A stretch of 64,000 nucleotides of DNA from assembly GCA_034770075.1 (NCBI GenBank), contig CM068380.1:82978112-83042111 (forward strand), written 5' to 3'. Made by a program: the position numbers and the translations under genes. Positions 34,956-48,000 of the stretch are shown here, in pieces. The stretch's first letter is position 1; every line of letters starts with the position of its first letter. Under the pieces are notes generated by a model that saw only the letters and a program-made list of their open reading frames with translations, did not search any database and was not told where the DNA came from. The stretch is from Aralia elata (taxonomy: Eukaryota > Streptophyta > Magnoliopsida > Apiales > Araliaceae).

Positions 34956-37900
34956 TCAGTCATCCACAAAACTATATCTAGTCTGCTCCTTCGTGCTCAA
35001 TAGGATGTTCTTATCAGCCCAGCCTAATCCTACAATCTTTTCTTTCAACAAGTTGATATCCGCTAGTGCTGATTGCTTGCTGCCTTCAACCAGTTTAAAC
35101 CAGTCCCTGACCGTCATATCCGATCTGTCACAAGCTTCTAAAATATTTTCCCATTTGGTTGCACTAGATAGGATTCTCTTGCGGATATAACATGCCTACA
35201 TAAACCAAAGTATAATTAAAGTCAATGATCAACATAATGCGCTATAAATAATCAAAAAATGCAACATGTTTCCTTCAATTCTCCATGAAGCTCCCTTGTA
35301 TAATCTCAAAAAGACAAAAATGAAGTGAAAGAAGCAAATTGGCCAGTGCTAGCATAAAGATCCTTTTACCTGCAATAAACCCAGAATGATATCTGCAGTG
35401 CCTGCCCCTTCCCTTAGACAAAGCAAAATACCTTGCTGGTCGTTAACAAGAGAAGAAAATGAGTAGAGGGCTCCAACAAGCACTTGCTCAAAACAATGTC
35501 ACAGCACAGTCAAAAGCTTTCCTTAATATACTTACACGACTGGTTCTAGTCAATCCCTGGCAGGAGATCTCCATGCATGTAAAGTAGAAGTCTTCATCAT
35601 TTAAAGATTGCATCGTCATCATTGACAACTTTGGTATTTGACTCTTGGGATTTAAGCAACCGATTCTGATGCGCCACAGTTCTCTACCTGATCAAAATCT
35701 CGGTAAAATGCTGTTTCTGATTTTAAAAGCTCAAAAACTACCACTAAGAGATTACTAGAGCAAGATGCAAGGGAAAAGGCCTCACCTTTACTAGACAAGA
35801 AATCAATTCCTTCAACCTTGCTCACTTCTGCAGGTGAAGGGACATATCCCAACTGAATCCACGTATTTAGTATAATCTCAAGTCTATCCTGAACATTTAG
35901 CATGAAAATTAGGTGACTAATACAAGCATTATTAGCATTTGGACCAAGCTGTAAGATTACCAATATAGCATATCTATGAAGGTTCATAAGCAACAACATA
36001 TTCAAAGAACTCGTAAGGATCCAAAAAGTGCTTGAATAATGTGTAAGAAGCACATCAGATGAATATATAAACCAGGTGTACAGAATTTGTGTTATGGATA
36101 TGTCCGTACAAGAATATAAGACCAACCTTGGTTAACGTCTGCAGATGGACATGCTTTAGCCCTTGATAAATTCCAAAAAGGTCAACTGCTGTAAAGATTG
36201 GATATATAACGAAGGGTAAACCTGCTTGCAATCTTTCACATTGTCAAGAAGTTAAGAAACAGTAGAAGTAATTTTTCTCATCATCAAATCAGCAGACAGA
36301 TCAACTCAATTAAATACTTCTAAAATAATGTACCATCTATTCACATATTTAGTGCAGATAGGTGATAGTATTTATTAGCAAAAATATATAGCTCAATAGA
36401 ATTTAGTGATAGTATTTAGTGCAGATAGCTCAATCAAGGACATGTATAAAAGAATTTGAAATATTTCAATAGAATACAGAAAAAGAGAAAAAAAAAAAAA
36501 AACTAACTTAATCAGTTAAATTGAAGCAATAAATAAAACCATATCGTCAGCTAACAATGGCCATGTGGAAGGTTAGCTAGAATACCATTCTAAGAAACAT
36601 TAACAATTTTGGATGACAGTAAATAGAGTTTAAAGTTGGGAAGAACCTTGGGCTGTTTTTAAACAACATATTCAAGAATGCAGCTAGCATAAGACCAAGG
36701 TTGTCGAATGACACTGATTGAATCTGAAACCCAAACCAAAAGTTAGTTTCCATTAAAATAATCATCAACGACACAACAAGGGACTTGATTAAGAAAAGGA
36801 ATACAACCTGTGCCTTTGCAGAAACTTCTCCAAGGTTATCTGCTATTGCAAAGCTTCGATGAATGGCAGACTGTTAACACAAGAAAATATTTTCCAGGAA
36901 ATAGAATAAGATACATTTTTTTTTTTTGTCAGAAACATGATAACAAGCAAATGTTATAGAAGAGAGCCAGAAAAGCTTCTTGAAAAGACAGATAATGTTA
37001 CAGATGATTAGACATTTGCAAATTTGTGTTATGTATATTGATGATTCCTTGAGAATAAACACAATTAGTAGTATCAAACTTACACTAGTTGCTAGGTAGC
37101 ATGCAAGGCTTATTTGCTTAGCGATGTTGGCCACAGATGCAAGAAGAAGGAAGTACTGGGGAAATGCAGGAGTCAGCAACTCAAGGCCAACGCTCAAACT
37201 GAACATAACTGAGGTTGAGAATCTAACCCTCTTCAAAGAAAGAATAACAAGTTAAGAATTTTAAAAATCTAAACATAACATTCTATAACTTGTATTCTAT
37301 AATATCTTGCTTTGCGGTTCTTTTGCAATCATCAATTGCATCAGTCAATAATTCATATTAGGTACAAGCTAATTCTTTACAAGCACGAAGAAGTGTGGTG
37401 CTTGGTACTTGCAGATATGCAAATGTGTTAATTCAGTTAATGTTAACTACGAGCATAGTATATCACGTGGGTCACATGAGAGGAGTGTCATACTGATAAG
37501 CACATAATTCATACATTTTATTATCCCTAATTTTGTCCTTTTAATTATATTAGTTTATTAAATTAATATGTTTTATTTTATTTTGTAGGATTTTATATTT
37601 TGTTGTGATAAAGTCAAAATCTTGGTGATCAAGCGATATTTAATGCTCTTATTCATGTAAGGAAATATCCAAGAAGAATCCTATAAGGAGAAGGAAGGAG
37701 GTGGAACAATCTTGGTGTGCAAGTCAAATCCAGTGAGAGAAAGGAAAGTCAATCTAGAAGATATCTTTGAGAAGTTGATTGCCACTAGGAAGTTGAAACT
37801 TACATGGAAAGGGACTCTTGAGAGATTACCTTGTAGATATTGAAATCAAAAAGGAAACAAAAGAGGTCAAGTTCAATGAATGTAAATTAGGGCACAAATT

Positions 37901-40018
37901 TATTTTCCCTATAAATAGGTCTCTTATTTTAGAGAGAGGGAGAGGTTTTCTTTTGGGGAGTATTAGTTTAGATTAGAAGTAGGAGTAGGATTAAATTATT
38001 TCTCCATTGTACGTTCGTTGGAGGAGTGTTAATTAAAGGGAGTTTTCTTATTTTATTTTTAATTTTTTACTTCTTCTTTATTTTAGTTAGTTTATTTATT
38101 TTCATGTCTAGTTAATTTCTTTAATCTAGGATGAAGATGAAATTAAATAATTATTCATGATAATATTTTTCACCTCTTCTATTATTTATGCTTTTATGTT
38201 TAATTGATTTCGTCTTCATGTTTCATTATTGAAATACCTTCGTTTTATAGTTCTTATGTGATTTTAAATTAATTAAGAGGTTTTGATAGATTATTGTTAA
38301 GATATGAGTTTTTCATAATCCATGCTTGCTCAAAGAAGTTTTTATGGGTTATAGTTAATCCTTAAATTTTCATAGTCTATGCTTGCCCACGTTAATTATA
38401 AAATTACTAAATTAAAGGGAAGGGAGATCAAAATCATAATTAAGTTATAAAAATAGAAGAGATTGAATTACTTGTTATGTTTATTATTTAATGAATTCGG
38501 ATTCCTAAATTGTTTCCTTATTATTAGTTAGTTTAATTATAGTTAATTGATTCTCAATCTTTATTTCTAATTCGCCTAAAATAGATATTAAGGATACATT
38601 AAAATTAATCTAGTCTCTGCGGATTCGACCTGTACTTGTCTGTTTTTCAATTTGATACTGTGCACTTGCAGTTACATATTTTTATCACATCACATACCTT
38701 AAGATTGGTATCAAAAGCAGATGCTAAGCTGGCAGTGTAGATACATCTGCTCAGCCGCCCGAGACCATCCTTCAAAACCCAATTCAGGGCAGCAGCAGAT
38801 GGAAGTGAACGTGAGTATCCAATTCCAATCGCCCTGAACATCGCCTAATATTAACCCATCCACAAATATTAAGTGACCTCATAGATCAATTTTCCAAACA
38901 ACAAAAATTTTATATTTCAAGTCATACATAACTAAAGTAGAGTACAGAACATAGTCTTAACAAATAACAGAGTGAGATGATCTGCTAACTATTATCTGAA
39001 ATCTGAGGGGAATATTATGAAATTAATCAAACCTTACATTACACATATAAAACACAATGACTAGTATAGACTAGTCCTTTAAACTCTTGAATATAGAAGA
39101 AATTATATTATTCGAGTATATCCTTTACTTATGACATTATTAGCAATTACATCAGAACACACCAACGGTCTCTCAGAGGCTATACCATGGATGCTTAACT
39201 ATTGCAAAACCACATCAGTATACACAATACTGCTAAAGAAACATAACCATCAAACAAATTTAAGTCATGAACTATCCAATATCTGTCAAATATTCCTAAA
39301 TTTATTCGAATTGTATTAAGAATTACAGTTTGCAACATCCAAAGTAATAGAAAGAAAAGAAAAGTAACCTATCCAAGTGAACCAAGATACAATTTTCTTT
39401 CACACAGAAGCGCTTAACTCACATCCACTCACAAACTCAAACAATAAAATCACTTTCAACATGAAATTAAAAAAAATGAACAAATAAAAAATCCATTCAC
39501 CGAATCTTACTACTGTAATGCTAAAAATTCACCTGGGTAGCAAGAACATTAAGAGCAGAACTAAAAACTCTATGCAAGAACTTCCACTTCACGTATTCCA
39601 AATAATTTCCACTAGTTTCGCGTGGCAGGAAAAAATTCCTAATAACCAAGGTACACATTCTAAACAATCTTTTATACCCATCTTCCAAATCATCCAAACA
39701 GAAGGAGGAGAAAGAAAGTGGAGAGCTTTCATCCAAAGAAACTAACTTTAAATGAGTACCGTCCCACGAGTACTGAAAAACACTGCCGGACTGGCGAACT
39801 ATGACCGGAAGGCGTATCGGAATATCTTCTTCTAAGTTAAGTTTTTGGTCTTCGAATGAGGCTTTTAATGAATTTGAAAGGTCAAGGGGTTTATGGGAGG
39901 TTTTGAGCTGTTTAACTGGTGGTGTTATTGGAGGTGTGAGAAAATGGGATTTTGCTGGAGTCCATGGAATGAGGAAATGGGGAGACGAATTTGAGGCAAT
40001 AAATGATTTAGTTTGCAT
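34956..40018 (-). CDS. RUS4: ROOT UVB SENSITIVE family (DUF647) protein, probably RUS4, ten exons, 528 aa
   Basis: Exons in transcript order are 40018-39533, 38844-38698, 37230-37084, 36870-36808, 36723-36647, 36232-36127, 35888-35786, 35687-35536, 35435-35370 and 35195-34956. All are GT-AG and in frame to TGA. Recognisable DUF647 blocks include YVKWKFLHRVFSSAL, SLPSAAALNWVLKDGLGRL, YTASLASAFDTNLK, FSLSVGLELLTPAFPQYFLL, NIAKQISLACYLA, AVDLFGIYQGLKHVHLQTL and WRIRIGCLNPKSQIPKLSM. RUS1 and RUS2 act in early seedling UV-B and vitamin B6-related signalling; RUS4 is linked to anther development. The N-terminus is Pro/Ser-rich and could hold a transit peptide, not proven. The central blocks are hydrophobic. 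Family placement is very secure; the RUS4 label rests on memory. Intron 2 carries a solo LTR. Confidence 0.93.
37489..38697 (+). mobile_element. Solo LTR with target-site duplication in intron 2 of the RUS gene
   Basis: A 1199-bp sequence (37494-38692) starts TGATAAGCAC and ends ATCACATCA. It is flanked on both sides by CATAC (37489-37493 and 38693-38697). A TATA box (TATAAATA, 37910-37917) sits about 420 bp in, and the 3' part ends with CTGCGGATTCGACC and CTGTGCACTTGCAG, as often seen in plant LTR 3' ends. No interior or second LTR is present, so it is read as a solo LTR in plus orientation, antisense to the gene. The distal CATAC copy is, on the minus strand, the GTATG of the intron's splice donor. 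Confidence 0.8.
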
Positions 40019-41102
40019 GAGATTGAATGAATCTGAATTTGTGTAAGAGAGTGGACAATGGAGGAGGACAGGGACAAGGGTTTTTGAAATAGGGGCGCGT
40101 TTGGATATCTTTCTGCATATTTATAAATTGGGCTAGTTAAATGCCCTGTCATCTTTGATTTTATGTGAATAAATCAAGGGGTAATGATTTTATGATATAT
40201 TTAATACATTGAGTTAAATTTCATAATTTTATTTAATTTTATATATTAATATATTAATTGATAATATTTTATAATATATTTGATATATTGAACTAATTTT
40301 ATAATTCTATTTAATTTCATGTATTGATATAGTAATTTATTTTGTAATATATAGCCGGATTCATAATCTTTTACTCCAATCTCATTTTAATCTCATTTTC
40401 GTGAGTTAGAAAAATAGAAAACTACAAATATCATTTTAATGAATCAAAAAAGTAAAAATTTAAGTGAGCCAGAAAAAATTTAAAAATAAATAAATGTCAT
40501 TTTTAATGAGTTTGAAATAATACAAAGGTATTAAATATCATTAAATTAATGAGTAATAAATTCTAAATATCATTTTAATAAGATTTACAATTTTTTGTTA
40601 ATATAACTCATTCAATTGGTATTTATCATTTTTTTAAATTTCTAACTAATTAAAATGACTTTTATAACTTTTTGACTCTGTTAAAATGAAATATCTAAAT
40701 AAAATTATCCATTCAAATGACATGTGTAATTCTATTTAATATTTCTAATTCACTGAATGAAAACCATTACGGGCAAATTAAAAAAAAAGAAGTAAATAAA
40801 TAAATTAACAGTTAGCCCAACAGATTGTTAGTGACAGACAGTCTTATGTTAAATAAAACCTTCAGTGTGTCTGTGGGTGAGCAGAATCTTCCAAGCTATT
40901 ATCCAGAGCAAATTCGTTTCAGCCATTTCTTATGTATTGAGAATTCTTTCCAGCCATTTTGGAAGAAAAGGTAATGTAGTTGAAATTATTTAGATTGAAC
41001 ATAATAAGAAGAAGCAGAGAAAGGTGTCATTTTCTTTCTTCCAATGCAAATCAGAATATAGTCCTTCTACATTGCCCGGGACTTGGGGACCCAGAAAAAA
41101 CA

Positions 41103-41133
<31 letters not shown>

Positions 41134-41523
41134 TGCTTTCACTCTCAAATAATTTTTATGATTTATTGAAACTGAAATTTTAAAAAAAAACAGTATTTAG
41201 TATGTGTAACCCTGTTTTTGATATGTATCCAAAACACACCTAAATCACTGTTTTAAAAAAAAATCAGTTCCAATAAATCATAAAAATTATTTGGGAGTGA
41301 AAGCAAAAAAAAAAACCAAAAAAAAAAAAAAAAACCGGTCCCCAGACCGGTTTCCATTCCGCGGACTCCCTAGAGTTATTGTTTGTATAATCAAAGAGTT
41401 ATAATAATAATTAATAAAGGCACCACCGAAATGTCATTTTATTTCCATTTCTACATCACACGTTTATACGCTACCATAAGATTCTTTAATAATCTTGCCA
41501 GCAATAAGCAATAGCTATAGAAG
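40019..41523. other. Intergenic region between RUS and P450 genes
   Basis: AT-rich promoter region of the RUS gene, then (AT)n at 41102-41125 and the long inverted repeat described separately. No additional gene is seen. The 41400-41523 part is the likely P450 3'-UTR. Confidence 0.5.
41131..41310. repeat. Long imperfect inverted repeat (foldback element)
   Basis: Left arm 41131-41196 and right arm 41243-41310 are inverted copies sharing GCTTTCACTC(T/C)CAAATAATT and TTTATGATTTATTG. They are separated by a spacer of about 46 bp. Outside the arms, GGGACTTGGGGACCC (left, 41079-41093) and GGTCCCCAGACCGG (right, 41337-41350) may be outer terminal repeats. The family is unknown. Confidence 0.75.
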
Positions 41524-43179
41524 CTACATTTCAGTGCCCATGGACTGCAGCCTCGGAAAAAGATAAACTTCAAGCGGAGTTGCTTTAAAATTTGTCAGGC
41601 CTAAGGTCTCTGTCATATCCACACCTGCATTAGATATGTTGGCTATATCATAGCAATGTAGCAAGCTAGCAAGAGCCAGATGCACCGATTGAAGCGCAAG
41701 TGCTGAACCTGGGCACGCTCTCCTTCCAGACCCAAAAGGAAGGAATTCGAAATTTTGTCCCCTCAAATCCACGTCTTTGTGGCTTGTCAAGAACCTCTCT
41801 GGCTTAAACTCGTTAGGCTCGAGCCACGCGCGCTCATACCGATGGATTTTCCATAGGTTCACAATTAGGCGCATGCCAGCCGGGATGTTGTAGCCAGCTG
41901 AGATGGTGCAATCCTCCATTGCAGCACGGAGGGCAATGATTGGGCTAGGTGGGTAGAGTCTAAGGGTTTCCTTGACAATGGCTTGGAGATACAACACGAG
42001 GTTTTTGATGTCGGATTCTTCCACGTGTCTATCCTTCCCAACGTGGATGTCCAGCTCAGCTTGCGCCATCTCCAACACGTGGCGATTTTGCCCACGTAAG
42101 AGCGATCTTTGTGGTGTCACTTCCTGCTAAAATGAGATTCTGCCAAAACCAGGAGCTTAGACATGATATTATCATTATTAGTATTCAGAGTTACGTGAAA
42201 AGTCAGTACAATGAAAAAGAAAGGTTCAATAATTAAGTGCGTGCTTACCAGGCACGTAGCCTTGTTTATGATATCAGCATCAAAACCAGAAATCTGAGCA
42301 TCTTCAAGAATAGTCAGCATCACATCCATAAAATCCTCGTCTCCCTTGCCTTCTTCTTTCGTCAGCCTTTTCTTTTTATGCTCTTCCAGCCACCCTGCAA
42401 TGAAATTGTCGAGTTCTTTTGCAGTGGACTTCATTTTCTTTTCATATCCTCTCAAATCTAGCCACCCCAGATATGGTATTGCATCAGATAAAACAAATAC
42501 TCCAAATAAGTAAACAAAATCCCTCGTCATTCTTTTAAAGTTCTCTGTCTCTTCATCCTCACAATCAGTAGTGCCTCCGAAATATCTTTTCCCTACCACC
42601 GTACGCATTATTGAGTTGTGTGTCAAGTTTCCAAACCATTGCTTCATATCCACCAAAATCCCCGCTCTGTTGCTGCCTTTCACAACCCATAACTCGTAGA
42701 GTTCTCTTATTGATGCCTTGACCTCTGAAGCTCGTACGTGCTTTAGCATGTCAATTCTCCGGCTAGAAAGAAGCTCAAGTGTGACAATCTTGCGTATCTC
42801 GCCAGTAAGAATCATAAGGAGCAAAGCCAAACATAGCCAAGTTGTAACCCAATAGCTTTGACGCCACAACACTTGGTCTGGTGGAAAAAACCCTGTCATG
42901 GGTGAGAAAACACTCTCTGGCCATTTCCCAACTACTCACAGCCGAAGCTCTATGAGAACCAAGCTTAAGAGCAAACGCCGGTCCAAATTTATCAGCCATG
43001 GCTCCCAGTGTTTTATGGGTCAGCTGATTGCCACCCAGAAGGTGTAGGTGCCATATGATGGGCAAAGCACCACCAGCTTGGGGCACATTGCTCTTCTTTC
43101 TATAGAATGGTGATCTTTTCAATATGAAGTAGATAAAGATTAACCAGGCACAGAGGCCAGATTGAAGGAAAAGATCCAT
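41524..43179 (-). pseudogene. Cytochrome P450, CYP82 family, two exons with two frame disruptions
   Basis: Exon 1 is about 43179-42249 and exon 2 is 42139-41524; the intron has GT-AG borders at the CYP82 position, just before the AGSDTT helix. Present are an N-terminal membrane anchor (LCAWLIFIYFILKRS), the I-helix AGSDTT, KETLR (ExxR), FKPERF and the heme loop FGSGRRACPG. CYP82s are ER-anchored monooxygenases of specialised metabolism, such as terpenoids, flavonoids or alkaloids. Two frame breaks exist. Near 42803, after SYWR, two bases appear missing. Near 42090, after LTWA, about 20 bases (SLLLN region) appear missing. The hinge has PIIWHLH where PIIGHLH is usual. Either this is a recent pseudogene, or sequence errors broke an active gene; the large second deletion favours a pseudogene. 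Confidence 0.88.
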
Positions 43180-45002
43180 GAGGATTGGAACTGGTAGTAG
43201 CAGGAACAGATTGTTTTTCAACCGGTTTATTGAAGTCTTGCTTGTAGTGATATTTTTTAAGCACGACAATTTTTTAGAAAGATAAGAATTGTTGACTTTC
43301 GAAATCATGACAAAATAAAATATCACGACACAAACATTGTATGTAAGCTATTGGATTTTACCAAGTATTATTTGGAAAATAGCGGCTAGGCTTGCGTAGG
43401 ATCCTTGTCCAGTTGAACCTACTAGCAAATCCATCACTTGAGATTTAAATAATCAGAAGATAGAAAAAGACTTGTGACCAGCTATCTTCATAAAAGTGTT
43501 GCACTGTATTATGGACCAAGAGTTTTCCTTGTTTTTTCCCCACAGTTTTGGTTTTGATCAAAAAATAAATCAAGTCAGGTACATAAATATTCCTAGAAGA
43601 CCTTGTCCTACTTGATTCTGAGTTTTGACTATTTTCTGCCATAAAGGAAGAAAACTTTTTCTTCCTGTAAATATGATTCCCAGCTAGCTCTGTTTGCTAC
43701 CCGACTCCAAATATATGCATTCAAAAACAAGATCCAAGTAATACAATGTCAAGATTCAAACTCAAGTCATGACAATCCATGAATTATACTAAATCATGCA
43801 ACCAATACTCGCATGTCATAACCGCATTTCCTTCAAGAAAGTATAAAGTAATCACAAATGTGAAATCTTTGAATACATTGACTGAATTAAAAAGACGAGA
43901 CTAAATTTAAAATCTATGTTTTCAACTCAAAATTTACATCAAAGCGACAGTAGTTTCCCAGGAGACATATCATGTCACATACATTTATGTAGGCTAATGG
44001 ATTTTATAAAGTAGTAATATTTGAAAAAATATCAAAGACTAGACTTGCGTATGAACAAGATGAACCTATTAACATATCCATCACTTTAAATTTTGGTCAT
44101 CAGAACATAGAAAGAGACTTCTGGTCAGCTTCCTTCATACAAATGTTGCACTAGATTCTTGATCAAGAGTTTTCCTTGTTTTTTCACCCCCTTTCTTTTT
44201 CGAAATAGTTCATTGAGTAATATCCTAGAAGCTCTGATGCGGCAATCTTATATACGAGCACAGTAAATATATCACAAAGTACGCAAGTCTGATAGATAAA
44301 TAATCCTAGAAGATATAGTCTTATTTGATTCTGAGTTTTGACTCTTTTTTCTTGCCAAAAAGGAAGAAACATATATAACCAAGTTTCTAAAGGTTCCTTC
44401 TTTCTGTAAATATGATTCCAGCCAGCTCTGTTTGATACTAACTACAAACATATCTAGCATTCCAAAACTAGATCCTAGAAAATTTAGTCGCAATTCAAAC
44501 TCAAGTCATGACTTGAGGAAACTGGACATGGTGGAAGGGGAAGAGGAATCATGACAAACGATGAACTTTATTAAAGCATGCAACCAACACACGTCATAGC
44601 CACATTTCCATCAAGAAAGTATAAAGCAACCACAACCGTGAAATATTGGAACACATCAACTGAATTAAAAAGATGAAACTAAATTTAACATCTATGCTTT
44701 CAACTCAAAATTTTACGGAGCGACAACAGTTCCCATGAGACCTCCAAAAACCTTATCTTCAGTCTAGAAGAGCCTCAGGGGTCGATACAACAAAGAGCAT
44801 TGATAGAACTAGCAGTTGTTTCCCATCAATATACAATAATTAGAACATTACAACAACCATTAACTACTAACATATAGCCTAATCTACAACAGTGCCAGTC
44901 ACTTTCTTTGGCTTCTTCAATAATATACCTTCTCATTTTTTCGCAACTGAAATACTGAAACTGTTGTGGCTAGCTATTTAGAATAGAGAGAAGAAAGATA
45001 AC
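43180..45002. other. Region upstream of the P450, mostly an imperfect tandem duplication
   Basis: It consists almost entirely of two diverged copies of one segment of about 640-770 bp (see the repeat entry). The short open frames here lie in matching positions of both copies and contain no known domain. The end of the region, 44760-45002, is the presumed 3'-UTR of the membrane-protein gene. Confidence 0.55.
43325..44750 (-). repeat. Imperfect tandem duplication, units of about 640 and 770 bp
   Basis: Copy A (about 43325-43968) and copy B (about 43969-44750) share, in the same order: GTAAGCTATTGGATTTTA / GTAGGCTAATGGATTTTA, AGGCTTGCGTA / AGACTTGCGTA, AAGAGTTTTCCTTGTTTTTT in both, CTTGATTCTGAGTTTTGACT in part, CATTTCCTTCAAGAAAGTAT / CATTTCCATCAAGAAAGTAT, and TTTCAACTCAAAATTT at the end. 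Divergence is considerable, so the duplication is old. Confidence 0.8.
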
Positions 45003-48000
45003 CTAATAGGCTGCTTCTATATCATTATCTGCGACTCCAAGGCCTTTTAAATTCTTTGATTGCTCTATCGCTTTTACTACTTCATCAAACCTACGCCGAG
45101 ATGTTGGCAGCCTTGATATTGTCAAACAAAAGCCTTGTAACCTAGTTATAATATCAAACTTTAATCAGGGAGAAAGATTATGAAAACAGGAAGAAATTTT
45201 CAAGATAAATCTTCAAGTTAATATCTGGAAAAAAATAATGATTACAAAGTTGAAAAAATGCTCAAGTTTAACACGAAAGAAAGAAGGTAATTTTTTTTTC
45301 TCAACAGATAGCCATTAGCAACAAAGTCATGGAATTGACCGTAGATCGATCACAATCTTTTTTAAACTTTTTGATAAATTAGTTCGATGACAATATATAT
45401 AGTACTGATGCATAAAATAAAAGGTTTTTAGAGAATCAGGTAGAAAAGCATTTGGTATACCTCCTGCTTATACCCTCCAACTGAGCTCTTCTAATATCGT
45501 CCTGAGGAGGGAAGCCACCATTCTGCCAAGATGCCATTCTTCTTGTATCACCACTGTACAAACAGAGCTTATAGAAATATAACTCTTCAGTTTCTTGTAA
45601 ATTAAGACTCTTGATTTGCTCCTTCATGATACACATGGGGTCATAAAGCCAGTCCAAAAGCCTTCCCTCTGGTCTATTCACACTGGTTATTTCAACATTA
45701 TTACCTATCATGACGTGAGAAAATTAATTACATTTAATCCCCTCTCATTCAACACCATCATAACCAAGAAGTCAATAAATATTACTCCCTCTGTACCATT
45801 TCAGTTACTTTCTTTTACTTTTGATTTGTCCAAGAAGTAAACTTCTCTAGTTTTTGTGTCATCTCTATTTTACCTATGTACTTTGTCTAATATATTCTTT
45901 TGTTGGAATGGGATCTATAGTTCTTATAGATAGAATAAGAAACTCTTAGTAGAAGAGGACAAAATGCAAGCAGAGGTGAACAAGGAGTTCACCACTAAAT
46001 AACAAGATAAAAATATATATATTAAACAAACTATTCCCACGTTTTTAGAATGTGGGTAAAAGTTGTTAAAGAATGAATCATAACACTAAAGTGGGACAGA
46101 TGGAGAAATATCATGACAAGTACAATGTAAATTGATTATTGAAATGTAAAGCACCTCAATCCTCCCCCCCCCCCCCCCCAAAAAAAACACAAAAATAAAA
46201 AAAATAAAAAAATCACAATATAGCATCAACTATGTTCCAAGTTCTTACATAAACTTTTATTCCGAACAGTATGCAAAGGTGATTGATGATGTAGTGCAGA
46301 AAAGCAAGTAATCATTTACAGTGTTCACATCAATTTACAACTTACGCATGAGAAATCCAGTAGAACCATTCTTTATAGAGGAGAGAAAGCACTCGAGAAA
46401 TGCATATGCAGGAATCCCGATGTTAACTATCTTGTTCTTTGATTTTTTCCATGCATCCATGTCATCAGTTTGGATGGCTCCATCTTTAAGAAGCTCGTTC
46501 CCAATATGCTCACATGCTTTAAAGAAATTATCCCATATCTAACACAAAGCTAATGCCCAATAATTAGTAATTATATCCAAAAGTAATACAAGAAAAAACT
46601 GAAATTTGTTTTGGGGGAACAGAAGCTTTATTAAGGTAGTAAAAGTTTTGCCAGTTACCACATTATCTTGGAAAAAATATTATTAATAATTTTCAATAGT
46701 TGGAAGAAATGCAGTCACGCCCAGAGATGAAAGGCAACTTGTATGTTTTGACAATGTATTTTCACATTATATAACACAAATTAGCTTTGTTACAGAGATG
46801 CACAAGAAACATATATATATATGTACTTTCGTAATTTCCTCAAGATAATATCAATTACATGTTTTAAATATTAGGTATTGGAACATCTTTTTGTATATTG
46901 AAACAATAATAGGCTAGGAAAAGTTGTTCTTACCACCGCAGCTGTGAGTTTCTGCACATTTGCAGAAGAGCTTATCAAAGGTTCATCACCACGACGAAAT
47001 TCCAGTTGTTCACGAAATCCCTTTATAGGAAGCAATGTAGCAGTCGAATCAACCCGCTCACGATATCTAGGTCTGGTTGCCCACATGAAGAGAGGCTATA
47101 ACATAGTTCAATGATGTACTATGCAAAATTCATGAATATAAAAAGTTTAATCATGCACTATGGCGTATGCAATTTCAATAAACCAAGCACTCGTTCGATG
47201 GGTGTGCGTATTAGCGCAGTTACATGAGGTGAATGAGCAGATCAAGCAAAAAAAATATTTGGAGTAATTTTTCCTATGTCAGTGAAGTGAGACAACGGAA
47301 ATATCTTAGAAAGATTAATAATAACAAGTTCAAACCTTGGAAAGCAGGACCCGTCACGCAGGTAAAGTAAATCGTTTGTATATTCATCAAACACAGATGC
47401 AGTAGCAACGACATATAGTAAGCCCCTTCTAGTAGAACTTTCCTAAAATGTTGAAACACAATCAAATTAAAAGCATAAGGAAGATAACGATATATAGAAA
47501 AAACAAATAATAGAAACTAACAACTAGAGCTGTAGACAAGCTTAGCCGAGTAGGGCTTTGACTTGTTGAGCTCGAGCTCATTTAAATGTTAAACGAGCCA
47601 AGTTAAGCCAGGTTTTAAATGAGCCTGAAATTTGGTACAAGAACTTGGCCTGTTTAGTAAACGAGTCGAGCTTGAGCTAGGTTAAAGCAAATCAAAGCCA
47701 AGTCGAGCTTAATGTCATGGCCTTAGAAATCTCTTAGACAATCGTGCGGCCTTAGACAACGATCTCTGCAACTCCAACTCCGCTTGAGAGTTGCTAAGTA
47801 AGCTTTATAGCCAAGTAAACACCAAAAGAATGACTAAGGAAACAAGTAAAGAAGGAAAGCTTTTATTACATAAAAAAGCTTTTACAAGAGTATGCTTGGA
47901 GAGAATGCTTATGTCTTGGATGGATTGGCCAAATGAAGGTCACCTCCTATTTATACTAGTTCCACCTCCTCAATAAACGGTGGAGATCACATTTGATCCT

